DNA from: Moorena bouillonii PNG
GTDB lineage: Bacteria > Cyanobacteriota > Cyanobacteriia > Cyanobacteriales > Coleofasciculaceae
Direction: 5' to 3'
Length of the DNA stretch: 49,048 nucleotides
NCBI RefSeq assembly: GCF_001942495.1
Contig: NZ_MKZS01000001.1
Coordinates: forward strand, 771,128 to 820,175
Positions 1-7,730 of this stretch are shown here, piece after piece (position 1 is the stretch's first letter; every line of letters starts with the position of its first letter). The position numbers were made by a program, and so were the translations under genes. The notes below the pieces were generated by a model. It ran no database searches and was not told the origin of the DNA. It saw only the letters and a list, made by a program, of their open reading frames with translations.

Positions 1-2286
1 GTCCTGTTTTACATTGGGTTGTGTTATTTCCAGCAGGGGGAAAAGTCTCGGGAACCAGAAAACTGTCTCTATTGGAACGATGCTAGAGGATTATTCCAGC
101 AGTGTCTTGATCGGTTTGAGCAGTTGAATCGTCATGATTTAGTCACAAAGTTTATCAATCAACTAGGTGAGGTGATGCAACGCCTAGAGGATTGGGATGA
201 TTTGTATCACTTGGCTCACAATGCCCTAGGGTTACAGCAACGCCAAATCCTATTAGGGGCGCAAGGTCTGGCACCACTAAAAGCCCAAGCTTACGGATTT
301 TTAGCAGAAGTCGCTCTTAACCAATCTCGTTGGCAAGAAGCTAAGCAAAATGCTCAGAAAGCATTAGATACTATAGGGAAAGTTTCCTATGGTGTTACCC
401 AAGAGGGCACAGAGGAAACAGAAGGCATAGAGGGCACAAAACCATCTCTTACAGCAAATTTCGCCCCCCTAGCCCCCCAACTTTGCGGTGCGACCCGTGG
501 CGAATTTAATTCGCCTACGGAAAGCGCACCGGAGGGGGAAATTGAGTTAAAGTCCCCCAGAATTGGGGGATTTAGGGGGCTTGCAGCTAAAGGTAGTGAG
601 GTCAATTCATCTGAAAACGCTTGTAACTCAGGAGTCAGCATTCAGGACAATGCACTCCAGACCATGCACTCACTTCAAACGAGTCTGTATCTACTACTGT
701 TAGCTGAATCTGAGCAACGGCTGGGTCACCCTGAAGCGGCACTCCAACATCTAGAACAGGCAAGAGTTATTGCACCTGAGGATAATCCTCGGTTTTACAG
801 TCGGATTTTGCAGGCATTACGTTCCCTTTATTTCCAGCAGGGGCAGTATCTCCAAGCTTTCCAACTTAAGCAATATCAACAATCCCTAGGGCAACAGTAT
901 GGTTGGGGAGGATTTATTGGTGCTGGTGGATTACAGCCACGACAACGGATCAGGTTGGTGGGGTTGCCAACAAATTTAATCGGAGCGCAACCCCTTGCAC
1001 CCCTGGAGGAGGAAAATCGAGAAACTATAGCGCTAGAAATTGCAGCGTCTGGGCGACAGCAGGATGTCAATCGATTGCTTGAACGGATTGGAAGCAATGA
1101 TTACAAGCTAATTGTGATTCATGGGGAATCGGGGGTGGGCAAGAGTTCTCTGGTTAATGGGGGATTAGTACCAGGGTTGCAACAGACTGTGATTGGTACA
1201 GAAGAGGTGTTGCCTGTAGTGATGGCAGTCTATACCAATTGGGTAGAAGAATTGGGACGCTTATTGGCAGAGGGATTAAACCGAATAAATATAGAAACAT
1301 TCCATGGAACATCCCTACAAAGTCCAGATAGTATTATACAGCAATTGCGGCAAAATGAACAGCACAATTTGCGGACAGTACTGATTTTTGACCAGTTTGA
1401 AGACTTTTTCTTTGTTTACCGGGATAAAGCTGAGCGACGGCAATTTTTTGAATTCCTAGGAGAGTGTCTTACTAGTCCTTCAGTGAAGGTGATTCTGTCG
1501 ATGCGGGAGGATTATCTCCATTATTTACTGGAATGCGATGGACTTCGTCCCGCTTTCAGCGAACGCGCACCATGGTCGGGTAGCGTTAATCCCATGGCCA
1601 GTATGGACATTATTGGCAATGACATATTGAGTAAGCATGTGCGCTATCCTCTAGGGAATTTTTCCCGAGATGATGCCAAGTCCGTGATTGAGCAAGTAAC
1701 TAAACAATCGTCTTGTTACCTGGAACCAGCTTTGATAGAAGAATTGGTACAGGATTTAGCTGGGGAGTGCTCGGAAGTACGTCCGATGGAATTGCAGATA
1801 GTAGGAGCGCAATTGCAGGCGGAGAGTATTACTACCCTGGAACACTATTGGGAACAGGGTTCAAAGCAAGGATTGATGGCGCGGTATTTGACTGGAGTAG
1901 TGGAGGATTGTGGACCAGAGAATCAGCAGGTGGCGGAACTGGTGCTATATTTACTGACAGATGAAAAAGGCAATCGTCCCCTGAAGACTAAAGCTGAGTT
2001 AGCTAATCATTTAGGAACAGAAGCTGATAAATTAGAGTTGGTGTTAAGGATTTTAGTAGAGTCAGGCTTGGTAGTTAAAGTACCGGATACTGTTGCTGAC
2101 CGCTATCAATTAGTCTATGATTATCTTGTTTATTATCTACGACAACGAGCACTGAAGTTAGATGAGTTAATTACAGAACTAAAACCAGCTTATCAGGCTA
2201 AGCAGATATTGGCAAACTCTAACCAAAAAGCAACCCATCAGATTAGGATTGGGTCAGCAGTATTGAGCCTGACATGGGTTAGGTAA
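1..2286 (+). CDS. TPR-containing nSTAND-type P-loop ATPase (5' partial, probably C-terminally truncated)
   Basis: The frame is open to the window edge, so the true start lies outside; the TTG at 19 is only the first possible start inside. The N-terminal part is helical and TPR-like. A Walker A motif (GESGVGKSS, near residue 368 counted from the TTG) and a Walker B-like LIFDQFEDFF follow, then a STAND-type C-terminal helical part. Cyanobacterial nSTAND proteins of this type, as I remember them, run on into a membrane segment and often WD40 repeats. Here the protein stops at the start of a hydrophobic stretch (GSAVLSLTW), which suggests the tail was lost. Two stretches look like in-frame repeat insertions: roughly residues 145-190 and 508-530. 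STAND ATPases act as signal-dependent switches in conflict or apoptosis-like systems. The genes downstream fit that role, which is inferred. Confidence 0.8.
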   Translation, partial: VLFYIGLCYFQQGEKSREPENCLYWNDARGLFQQCLDRFEQLNRHDLVTKFINQLGEVMQRLEDWDDLYHLAHNALGLQQRQILLGAQGLAPLKAQAYGFLAEVALNQSRWQEAKQNAQKALDTIGKVSYGVTQEGTEETEGIEGTKPSLTANFAPLAPQLCGATRGEFNSPTESAPEGEIELKSPRIGGFRGLAAKGSEVNSSENACNSGVSIQDNALQTMHSLQTSLYLLLLAESEQRLGHPEAALQHLEQARVIAPEDNPRFYSRILQALRSLYFQQGQYLQAFQLKQYQQSLGQQYGWGGFIGAGGLQPRQRIRLVGLPTNLIGAQPLAPLEEENRETIALEIAASGRQQDVNRLLERIGSNDYKLIVIHGESGVGKSSLVNGGLVPGLQQTVIGTEEVLPVVMAVYTNWVEELGRLLAEGLNRINIETFHGTSLQSPDSIIQQLRQNEQHNLRTVLIFDQFEDFFFVYRDKAERRQFFEFLGECLTSPSVKVILSMREDYLHYLLECDGLRPAFSERAPWSGSVNPMASMDIIGNDILSKHVRYPLGNFSRDDAKSVIEQVTKQSSCYLEPALIEELVQDLAGECSEVRPMELQIVGAQLQAESITTLEHYWEQGSKQGLMARYLTGVVEDCGPENQQVAELVLYLLTDEKGNRPLKTKAELANHLGTEADKLELVLRILVESGLVVKVPDTVADRYQLVYDYLVYYLRQRALKLDELITELKPAYQAKQILANSNQKATHQIRIGSAVLSLTWVR
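463..580. repeat. In-frame inverted-repeat element inside the nSTAND gene, containing a 44-bp GGTGCG/CGCACC element
   Basis: The outer arms 463-480 and 563-580 are inverted copies of a C-rich sequence (CCCCCTARNCCCCCAA type). Inside, 487-530 begins GGTGCGACCCGTGG and ends CGCACC. Close relatives of this inner element lie at 20940-20980 and 42628-42672, both intergenic. The insertion keeps the reading frame and encodes a low-complexity loop between TPR helices. Confidence 0.75.
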
Positions 2287-2432
2287 AGGGTGGATCTCAT
2301 TCGCAACCCTTGATGCCTCTGGAGAAATATCCTCTAGTTTATTGGCCAGAAGCCTCAATTCCCGGCTGTACCAGTTAAAATCAGGAGTAAGGTGGAAAAC
2401 TACTATCTTAGACTAAATCTTGAGAGTGACCA

Positions 2433-3503
2433 ATGCCCTCACTTAGACGCTTGAAGCAACAACAAGAAGATTTGAACGGAGATCTAGAAGATTTGAAAGA
2501 AACCCATGAAAGGTTACGCAAAAAGTTGAATAGACTCAGAAAAAAGTGCGATTATGAGACTGATACACGAGAGAAAATTAAGCTTGAGGAGGATATTAAA
2601 GAATGTAAAAAAGAGAAGGATAAAATATCTGAGGAAATTGATGATATAGAAGAAAAACTTGATGATATAGAAGAAAAAATCGAGAACTATCAGAGAGGCA
2701 ATCCTTCTCAGCCTATAAACAAACCTCAAAACGTTGATACCTTACATAAAGTTTTGCTAAAGTTGGGGTATTGGGAGCAACAAAAGCTATTTGAAAAAAT
2801 TGTCAGAACCCATCAAGAATCTCACGGTGCATTTCTCATTCATGGTAAGTCCCGTGACTATGGTCAACGATGGTTAGCGAATCGATTAGCCTTTAATGCT
2901 GCCCGAAACTTGGCAGGTAAAACTATCCTTATTGATCTAAACCGAAGAAGCTTAAGGACTGATATGTCCAGTATTTGGGAAGAATTTGCAGGTAGAATTA
3001 GTTTAGCAGAAGAAAGCTCTCCTGGTGAGATTGTGACTGGACTGTTAAAGTTATGGCAATCCCAGCATGTTTTGATCTGTTTTAACAATGTCGATGAATC
3101 AATTGAAGATAATTTGAGAGATTTAATTGAAAATTTATGGACTGGGCTAGTTCAAAAGATATCCCAACATCAACCAAATCAATATAAGTTGTTAATCTTT
3201 TTTCTGGATTATGAAGGATTGGTCAGGTCTTGGAATATTGGTTTTGTCACTGATTACCAACCTGATTTTAAAACTAGACTTCCCTTTGAATTGCCAGAAA
3301 TTATCCCCTTTTGTCGCGAAACCATTAGAACTTGGCTCGATCACCAAGAAGACTATTTACCAGAAAAACTTTCCGATGATAAAGAGGAAACGGTTAAAAT
3401 ACTGTTGGCAAAGAAAGGCATTCCAGATCCTACGTTTTATAAAATTTGTGATCTCTGCGGCTGTAATTGGTATGACCAGGAGGGAAAATGGTTTCGCCTG
3501 TAA
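2433..3503 (+). CDS. Coiled-coil effector-associated domain plus inactive STAND-like (iSTAND) domain protein
   Basis: Residues 3-85 are a highly charged helical coiled coil. From about residue 100 the protein resembles STAND proteins: a helical lead (VDTLHKVLLKLGYWEQQ) and then FLIHGKSRDYGQRWL at about 134-148, where a P-loop would stand. It lacks the GxxxxGK[ST] Walker A motif, so nucleotide binding is probably lost, as in the iSTAND class described by Aravind's group for cyanobacterial conflict systems. Residues 19-76 align without gaps to residues 239-296 of the trypsin-like protein at 10161-11054, 22 of 58 identical by my count. The start has GAGAG about 8 nt upstream. The end overlaps the MoxR start by 16 bp, implying translational coupling. 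The likely role is a scaffold or sensor that recruits the protease; this is inferred. Confidence 0.7.
   Translation: MPSLRRLKQQQEDLNGDLEDLKETHERLRKKLNRLRKKCDYETDTREKIKLEEDIKECKKEKDKISEEIDDIEEKLDDIEEKIENYQRGNPSQPINKPQNVDTLHKVLLKLGYWEQQKLFEKIVRTHQESHGAFLIHGKSRDYGQRWLANRLAFNAARNLAGKTILIDLNRRSLRTDMSSIWEEFAGRISLAEESSPGEIVTGLLKLWQSQHVLICFNNVDESIEDNLRDLIENLWTGLVQKISQHQPNQYKLLIFFLDYEGLVRSWNIGFVTDYQPDFKTRLPFELPEIIPFCRETIRTWLDHQEDYLPEKLSDDKEETVKILLAKKGIPDPTFYKICDLCGCNWYDQEGKWFRL
3478..3484 (+). promoter_or_regulatory. Strong Shine-Dalgarno of the MoxR gene inside the iSTAND coding end
   Basis: AGGAGGG ends 3 nt before the ATG at 3488. It lies within the last codons of the preceding gene and fixes the MoxR start. 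Confidence 0.75.
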
Positions 3504-4498
3504 ATAAAAATTATCCTAAATACACCGGTCGAGTTCAACCCAAAACCCCTGGAGAAACCTATCAGGGCAAACTCATTTATCCCTATCTGCCTAGCAAAGA
3601 ATTAATAGACGCAGTGAATTTAGCGATTTACTTAAAGCGTCCACTACTGCTAAGGGGTGAGCCTGGATGTGGTAAAACCAAATTAGCGATCGCAGTAGCC
3701 TATGAGTTAGGACTGCCTTTCGAGGCTTGGTATATCAAATCCACTAGCCGAGCCAAAGATGGACTCTATACCTATGATACCGTGGGCAGGTTGCGGGATG
3801 CTCAATTGGCGGCGTCTGGTTCCTTGACAAAGGCAGAAAAGCAACGATTTGATCACCCAACCTCCTATGTGCGTCTGGGACCATTGGGACGAGCTTTTAA
3901 TAATGAGAAACCTACGGTGGTCTTGATTGATGAAATTGATAAAGCTGATATTGATTTCCCTAATGACTTGCTTCTAGAACTTGAGGAACAAATTATTAAA
4001 GTTGAAGAAGTTAGAGTCGATGATCAAGAAATGGAAATCCGTGCCAAAGCTGCACCGATTATCTTTATAACCAGTAATGATGAGAAAGATTTACCGGATG
4101 CTTTCCTACGCCGGTGTTTATTCCACTACGTTAAATTTCCTAAATACCAGCAGATTGTCCATATTGTCAAAGCTAGATTTCCAGATATTGCCGATGAACT
4201 CACCAAAAAATCCGTTTCCCGATTTTTAGAATTGCGTGAATTAATGGCAGAGGAAACTGGACGATCTAGTAAAAAAGTAAGTACCAGTGAGTTATTGGAT
4301 TGGATTCAAGCCCTAAAGCAAGATACTCTAGAAGAAGCATTACGAAAATTATCCCAAAAACAGCTTCCCTATTTAGAAGTATTGCTAAAGAGTTGGGAAG
4401 CACATATTAGTTATCTCAGGCTAAGTGAGCTGACAGGGGGACATAAAGCTTATAACGTACACAGTGCAAACTCTATAGCCCGCTCACCCTTCTTGTAA
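3488..4498 (+). CDS. MoxR-family AAA+ ATPase, last codons replaced by IS sequence
   Basis: Walker A is LLRGEPGCGKTKLA (about residues 54-67), Walker B is VVLIDEIDKAD (about 144-154), and a sensor 1/arginine-finger region reads ITSNDEKDLPDAFLRRC. MoxR ATPases are chaperone-like and usually pair with vWA proteins; the vWA partner follows at 5716. The native sequence ends at Ser-Glu (codon 4427-4429). The next 22 residues (LTGGHKAYN... to 4498) are read from the IS4 element. Removing the IS and one copy of the target duplication gives an ending of SEDTQ and a TGA that overlaps the vWA ATG (ATGA). The original protein was therefore 317 residues and lost only its last three. It is probably still functional. 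Confidence 0.9.
   Translation: MVSPVNKNYPKYTGRVQPKTPGETYQGKLIYPYLPSKELIDAVNLAIYLKRPLLLRGEPGCGKTKLAIAVAYELGLPFEAWYIKSTSRAKDGLYTYDTVGRLRDAQLAASGSLTKAEKQRFDHPTSYVRLGPLGRAFNNEKPTVVLIDEIDKADIDFPNDLLLELEEQIIKVEEVRVDDQEMEIRAKAAPIIFITSNDEKDLPDAFLRRCLFHYVKFPKYQQIVHIVKARFPDIADELTKKSVSRFLELRELMAEETGRSSKKVSTSELLDWIQALKQDTLEEALRKLSQKQLPYLEVLLKSWEAHISYLRLSELTGGHKAYNVHSANSIARSPFL
4420..4429. repeat. Left target-site duplication of the IS4-family element
   Basis: GCTAAGTGAG here is repeated exactly at 5698-5707, directly flanking the element. A 10-bp duplication is typical of IS4-family elements. Confidence 0.92.
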
Positions 4499-5697
4499 TA
4501 ATTGAGCCAACGACGGTTAATTTCCAAAAGTTCGTCCACTATTTTTTGGCATAATCCCCTTAAGAAAAGCCACGAATGCTGATGTAGGCCAACATAAAAA
4601 GCGCTATGTTGCCGTTGTCCACTTGATTGGGTTTCTGGTCTGACCACATATTTTTGAATTCCCATTCGCTTAATGTGTCGCCCTTGGAGAATCGCACTGG
4701 TATAGGCAATCGCCACAATAATCATCAGTTTTGATAGATACTCACCACTCAGTTTAGACCCTTCAAGACTATAGCCTCCCGACTTGAAATCTCGAAACAT
4801 TTCCTCTATTGAGAATCGTCTTTGGTAAGCTACAATAGCCGGTTCAACATCATCAAAGTTAGTCAAAATATACCAGGGTTCTTTCGTCTTAAATCCCTGG
4901 TAAGTCCGCTTCCACTTACAGGCTATATTAAACGTCCCAAATCCTTTTTGTTTCGTCACATGGCAGTCATTAATAAATAGTTTTACTCCTGGTTTAACTC
5001 CATAGTCTTTCAACTCCCGAGCCACCTCAGTATCCTGCCAAACAAGGGTATTATTTTTCTGTCTCAAACAAAAGTATGCACCCTCGAAGCTCAGCCAGTT
5101 GCCCAGTTTGGGTGAACAAAATTCCCGGTCTCCTAACACCACTACGCTATAGTTGGAGAGTAACCCAAGACTTTTAGCCAAAACAGCCGTTTGCTCATCA
5201 AAGTTACTGCTGCCTTTTTTATCCAACAACTCCCAGTAAATCGGCCAGGCACGATGATCATAGATCACGCTAACCATCAAGATATTAATCACCCCCCAAC
5301 TGGTACGGTCTATCGCTAAATATATCCTATCGTTCGGGTTAAACATCTCTTCTACCAGAGCACTTACGCAGGGAAACCAGATTGTTTCAATATTGAACTG
5401 TTTGATGCGCAAAAACCGACGTAATTTCTTTCGACGACTTTCAAATAAAATAGGTAACGGCAGCGCTTCAGCTAACACTTCTAGTTTGACCTGTCTGAGC
5501 AATTGTAGGCTGGCAACGACTAAGATTAGTAACAAATACCTGGTGTGATGCAGCTTATTTTGTAGGATTTTCTGGTATGGTTTAGCTATCATTTTTGCTA
5601 GATAGGTCAGCATGACTATATTTGACCTATCTTTTTTTTCCTTCATCTGCTGTATCCCTTGCTACACAATGGCTATACCCGCTCTGTCCCCCCGTTA
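4430..5697 (-). mobile_element. IS4-family insertion sequence, about 1268 bp, intact
   Basis: The element lies between two copies of GCTAAGTGAG. The left end (from 4431) reads TGACAGGGGGACATAAAG. The reverse complement of the right end (to 5697) reads TAACGGGGGGACAGAGCG. These match at about 14 of 18 positions as imperfect terminal inverted repeats. It carries one transposase gene on the minus strand. The perfect duplication and full-length transposase suggest a recent insertion. Confidence 0.92.
4450..5646 (-). CDS. IS4-family DDE transposase
   Basis: The protein has 398 residues. The DDE catalytic residues are recognisable: the first Asp in AIDRTSWG, the second in VLGDREFCS, and the Glu within YQRRFSIEEMFRDFK, which fits the IS4-family Y-(2)-R-(3)-E-(6)-K signature exactly. 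The length is normal for the family and no frameshift is seen, so the enzyme is probably active. It is antisense to the MoxR and vWA genes, and its last codons overlap the artificial tail of MoxR. Confidence 0.93.
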   Translation of the reverse strand: MKEKKDRSNIVMLTYLAKMIAKPYQKILQNKLHHTRYLLLILVVASLQLLRQVKLEVLAEALPLPILFESRRKKLRRFLRIKQFNIETIWFPCVSALVEEMFNPNDRIYLAIDRTSWGVINILMVSVIYDHRAWPIYWELLDKKGSSNFDEQTAVLAKSLGLLSNYSVVVLGDREFCSPKLGNWLSFEGAYFCLRQKNNTLVWQDTEVARELKDYGVKPGVKLFINDCHVTKQKGFGTFNIACKWKRTYQGFKTKEPWYILTNFDDVEPAIVAYQRRFSIEEMFRDFKSGGYSLEGSKLSGEYLSKLMIIVAIAYTSAILQGRHIKRMGIQKYVVRPETQSSGQRQHSAFYVGLHQHSWLFLRGLCQKIVDELLEINRRWLNYYKKGERAIEFALCTL

Positions 5698-5707
5698 GCT
5701 AAGTGAG
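5698..5707. repeat. Right target-site duplication of the IS4-family element
   Basis: This is an exact copy of 4420-4429. Its end forms part of the ribosome-binding site of the vWA gene. Confidence 0.92.
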
Positions 5708-5708
5708 G
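5705..5708 (+). promoter_or_regulatory. Ribosome-binding site of the vWA gene, kept through the target duplication
   Basis: GAGG sits 7 nt before the ATG at 5716. Its first three bases belong to the duplicated target, so the insertion left the initiation signal intact while separating the gene from MoxR. Confidence 0.6.
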
Positions 5709-5715
5709 ATACCCA

Positions 5716-7446
5716 ATGAATGAGCCAGCACTGCTAGAGTTATTCAATCGTCTCCGAGAAGCAGGGCTACCCTTAGGGTTACAGGAATATCACCTGTTGC
5801 TCCAAGCAGTGGATGGTGGTTTCGGTAAGGATGACCGCAATGCCTTAGCTCAACTTTGTTCTACCCTTTGGGTTAAATCTGAACAGGAGCAACTTATCTT
5901 TCAAGAGTATTTTGACAAGTTAATTCCCGAAGATACTAGACAAGACATTGATGCCAATACCAAACAGCGTAAACCTATTCGACGGATTTGGTACATTATT
6001 TTTGGAGTTATTGCTTTCTTAGTAACAGCTATTGTAATTCCTTTCTTATGGTCAACACTACTTCAACAAAATCCTGGGACTTTAAGCTTTAAGACTATTC
6101 CCTTCTCTAACTCCCTTGGCACTATACAAGAGAATGACAAAAATCCCAAAATTCTGATTGCCCGCACTGGTGGCAGTAGAGGTAAGGTGAGTGCAACAAT
6201 TATTATTGATGAAACAGATGATTATTATTTAGGACGATCAGTTGATTATTGGAAATTGATTAGAGAGGAAACAGACGATTTTTTTATAAAAATAAAATCA
6301 TCACTTAAAGACTTTAAACAAAAATCTATCACTGTAACCTTTACTGATGGTCAATCTGCAGTACAGGAAGTACCTATACCTATCTTAGATGACACAATAT
6401 TCGAGGGTGATGAGCAAATTACTCTGCGATTAACTAACCCCCAAGGGCAAGTCAAAATAAATCTACAAGACACTGCTACATTGACTATTACTGATTCAGA
6501 AGATTTAGACTTATTTGCTTGGTTTTATTCTTTAGTAGAATCTTTAGTAGAACGGTTTGGTTCTTGGTGGGAACTTGGTCTGATTATAATTGCAGGCTTG
6601 TTGACCCTACTGATTGTTATTAAAATGAGAAGTCTGCGCCACATAATTAGTGCTTCTGATCACGAAGATACTGAATATCTGACCAATTTACCGATACCTA
6701 AGCTTTCCCCTCAAGTTATTCAAACCCTATTTGACGAAATACAAGTTTCCAAGGCAATCAAACAGCCTGACAGTCAGCTGGGAGAGACTTTCCTGATTAT
6801 AAATAACGATCTTCCGGTTACCTATCGGCAAATGAAGCAGGGGTGGCGGTATCTGCGACATTTGATGGGAGAGGGGGTACCAACGGAACTAGACCTGGAA
6901 GCAACCGTAGAGCAAATTGGACAACAGGGTTTTCTACTGAATCCGGTAGTAAAACCTCGTCGCATCAATAAGATAGAGCTTTTATTGCTGATTGATCAAG
7001 ATGGCTCGATGGTGCCTTTTCATCACTTTTCACAAGCATTGGTCGATACAGCCTCAAGAGGTGGACGTTTTAATCAGGTCAGGGTTTATTATTTCCATAA
7101 CTGTCCCAGTGACTATCTTTACCACGATCCATACCACCTAGAAGCAGTACCCATTGAAGATTGTCTGTCACAACTGCCAAAAACACGAGTAGTTTGCCTA
7201 ATTTTTAGTGATGCCGGGGCTGCTCGTGGACAGTTTAGTTCTAGGCGTCGTCGTCGCACCAAATTTTTTCTGAAGGAGTTAAAACACTATGTACCTCCCA
7301 TTGCTTGGCTTAATCCTTTCCCCCGTCACCGTTGGGAATCCACCACTGCTGAGGCAATTGCCAAGCTAGTTCCTATGTTTGAAGTTAATCGTCAGGGACT
7401 TTATCAAGCTATAGAGACATTGCGTGGACGGGATCAAAAATTATGA
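5716..7446 (+). CDS. Membrane-anchored Calx-beta/vWA protein, partner of MoxR
   Basis: Residues 1-70 form a small helical domain (LREAGLPLGLQEYHLLL ... LCSTLWVKS) that I recall from proteins annotated as SAV_2336 N-terminal-domain-related. A membrane helix follows (about 91-113), then a Calx-beta-like domain (about 121-260, with ILDDTIFEGDEQITLRL), a second membrane helix (about 284-304), and a C-terminal vWA domain from about 419. The MIDAS motif is D427-Q-D429-G-S431, close to DxSxS. Calx-beta would face the periplasm and the vWA domain the cytoplasm. MoxR/vWA pairs remodel or activate partner proteins. In the related ternary conflict systems a third variable protein joins them, here probably the FGE-fold protein. 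The ATG lies in the ATGA that originally overlapped the MoxR stop. The stop itself overlaps an ATG at 7443. Confidence 0.82.
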   Translation: MNEPALLELFNRLREAGLPLGLQEYHLLLQAVDGGFGKDDRNALAQLCSTLWVKSEQEQLIFQEYFDKLIPEDTRQDIDANTKQRKPIRRIWYIIFGVIAFLVTAIVIPFLWSTLLQQNPGTLSFKTIPFSNSLGTIQENDKNPKILIARTGGSRGKVSATIIIDETDDYYLGRSVDYWKLIREETDDFFIKIKSSLKDFKQKSITVTFTDGQSAVQEVPIPILDDTIFEGDEQITLRLTNPQGQVKINLQDTATLTITDSEDLDLFAWFYSLVESLVERFGSWWELGLIIIAGLLTLLIVIKMRSLRHIISASDHEDTEYLTNLPIPKLSPQVIQTLFDEIQVSKAIKQPDSQLGETFLIINNDLPVTYRQMKQGWRYLRHLMGEGVPTELDLEATVEQIGQQGFLLNPVVKPRRINKIELLLLIDQDGSMVPFHHFSQALVDTASRGGRFNQVRVYYFHNCPSDYLYHDPYHLEAVPIEDCLSQLPKTRVVCLIFSDAGAARGQFSSRRRRRTKFFLKELKHYVPPIAWLNPFPRHRWESTTAEAIAKLVPMFEVNRQGLYQAIETLRGRDQKL

Positions 7447-7730
7447 CAATCAATCAAAATCAATCTGTTATAGAGTTTCCTAATCTAGGAAAATTAGGGC
7501 GGATTCAAAGCTGGTGCTTTACGGGGCGGACTATCCCAACTTTGACGGTGCGTTACGGGACGGGCTATCCCAACACTGGCTACGAGGCAGAAAATGAGGG
7601 CTCGCCCGTCCCTAACGCACCCTACGAGGCTTGCCCCTCTTGCCTCTTGCCTCTTGCCTTTTGCCTTTTGCCTTTTCCTGCAATACGTATGTTCACAACC
7701 CAGATAAAAACACTATATGATCCAGGCTAG
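7443..7730 (+). other. Small repeat-laden ORF between the vWA and FGE genes, probably a spacer
   Basis: An ATG at 7443 overlaps the vWA stop (ATGA), as expected for a coupled downstream gene. After about 18 codons the frame enters repeats: paired GGTGCTTTACGGGGCGG / GGTGCGTTACGGGACGG units, a hairpin at 7547-7621, and a TTGCCTC/TTGCCTTT array near 7628-7677. The remaining residues (CPSCLLPLAFCLLPF and so on) are repeat-encoded. I think repeat insertion separated an original coupled start from the FGE gene, which now begins at 7717 in another frame. A functional protein is unlikely. Confidence 0.35.
7547..7621. repeat. Inverted-repeat (hairpin) element with GGTGCG/CGCACC ends
   Basis: The arms GGTGCGTTACGGGACGGG (7547-7564) and CGCCCGTCCCTAACGCACC (7603-7621) are near-perfect reverse complements. 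The left arm is also directly repeated at 7513-7530. The termini match those of the 41-45 bp elements at 487, 20940 and 42628. Confidence 0.8.

Noticed and set aside
2291-2413. Possible frameshifted C-terminus of the nSTAND gene
   Set aside because: The stretch is open but resembles no STAND, WD40 or TM sequence that I know, so a frameshift cannot be supported.
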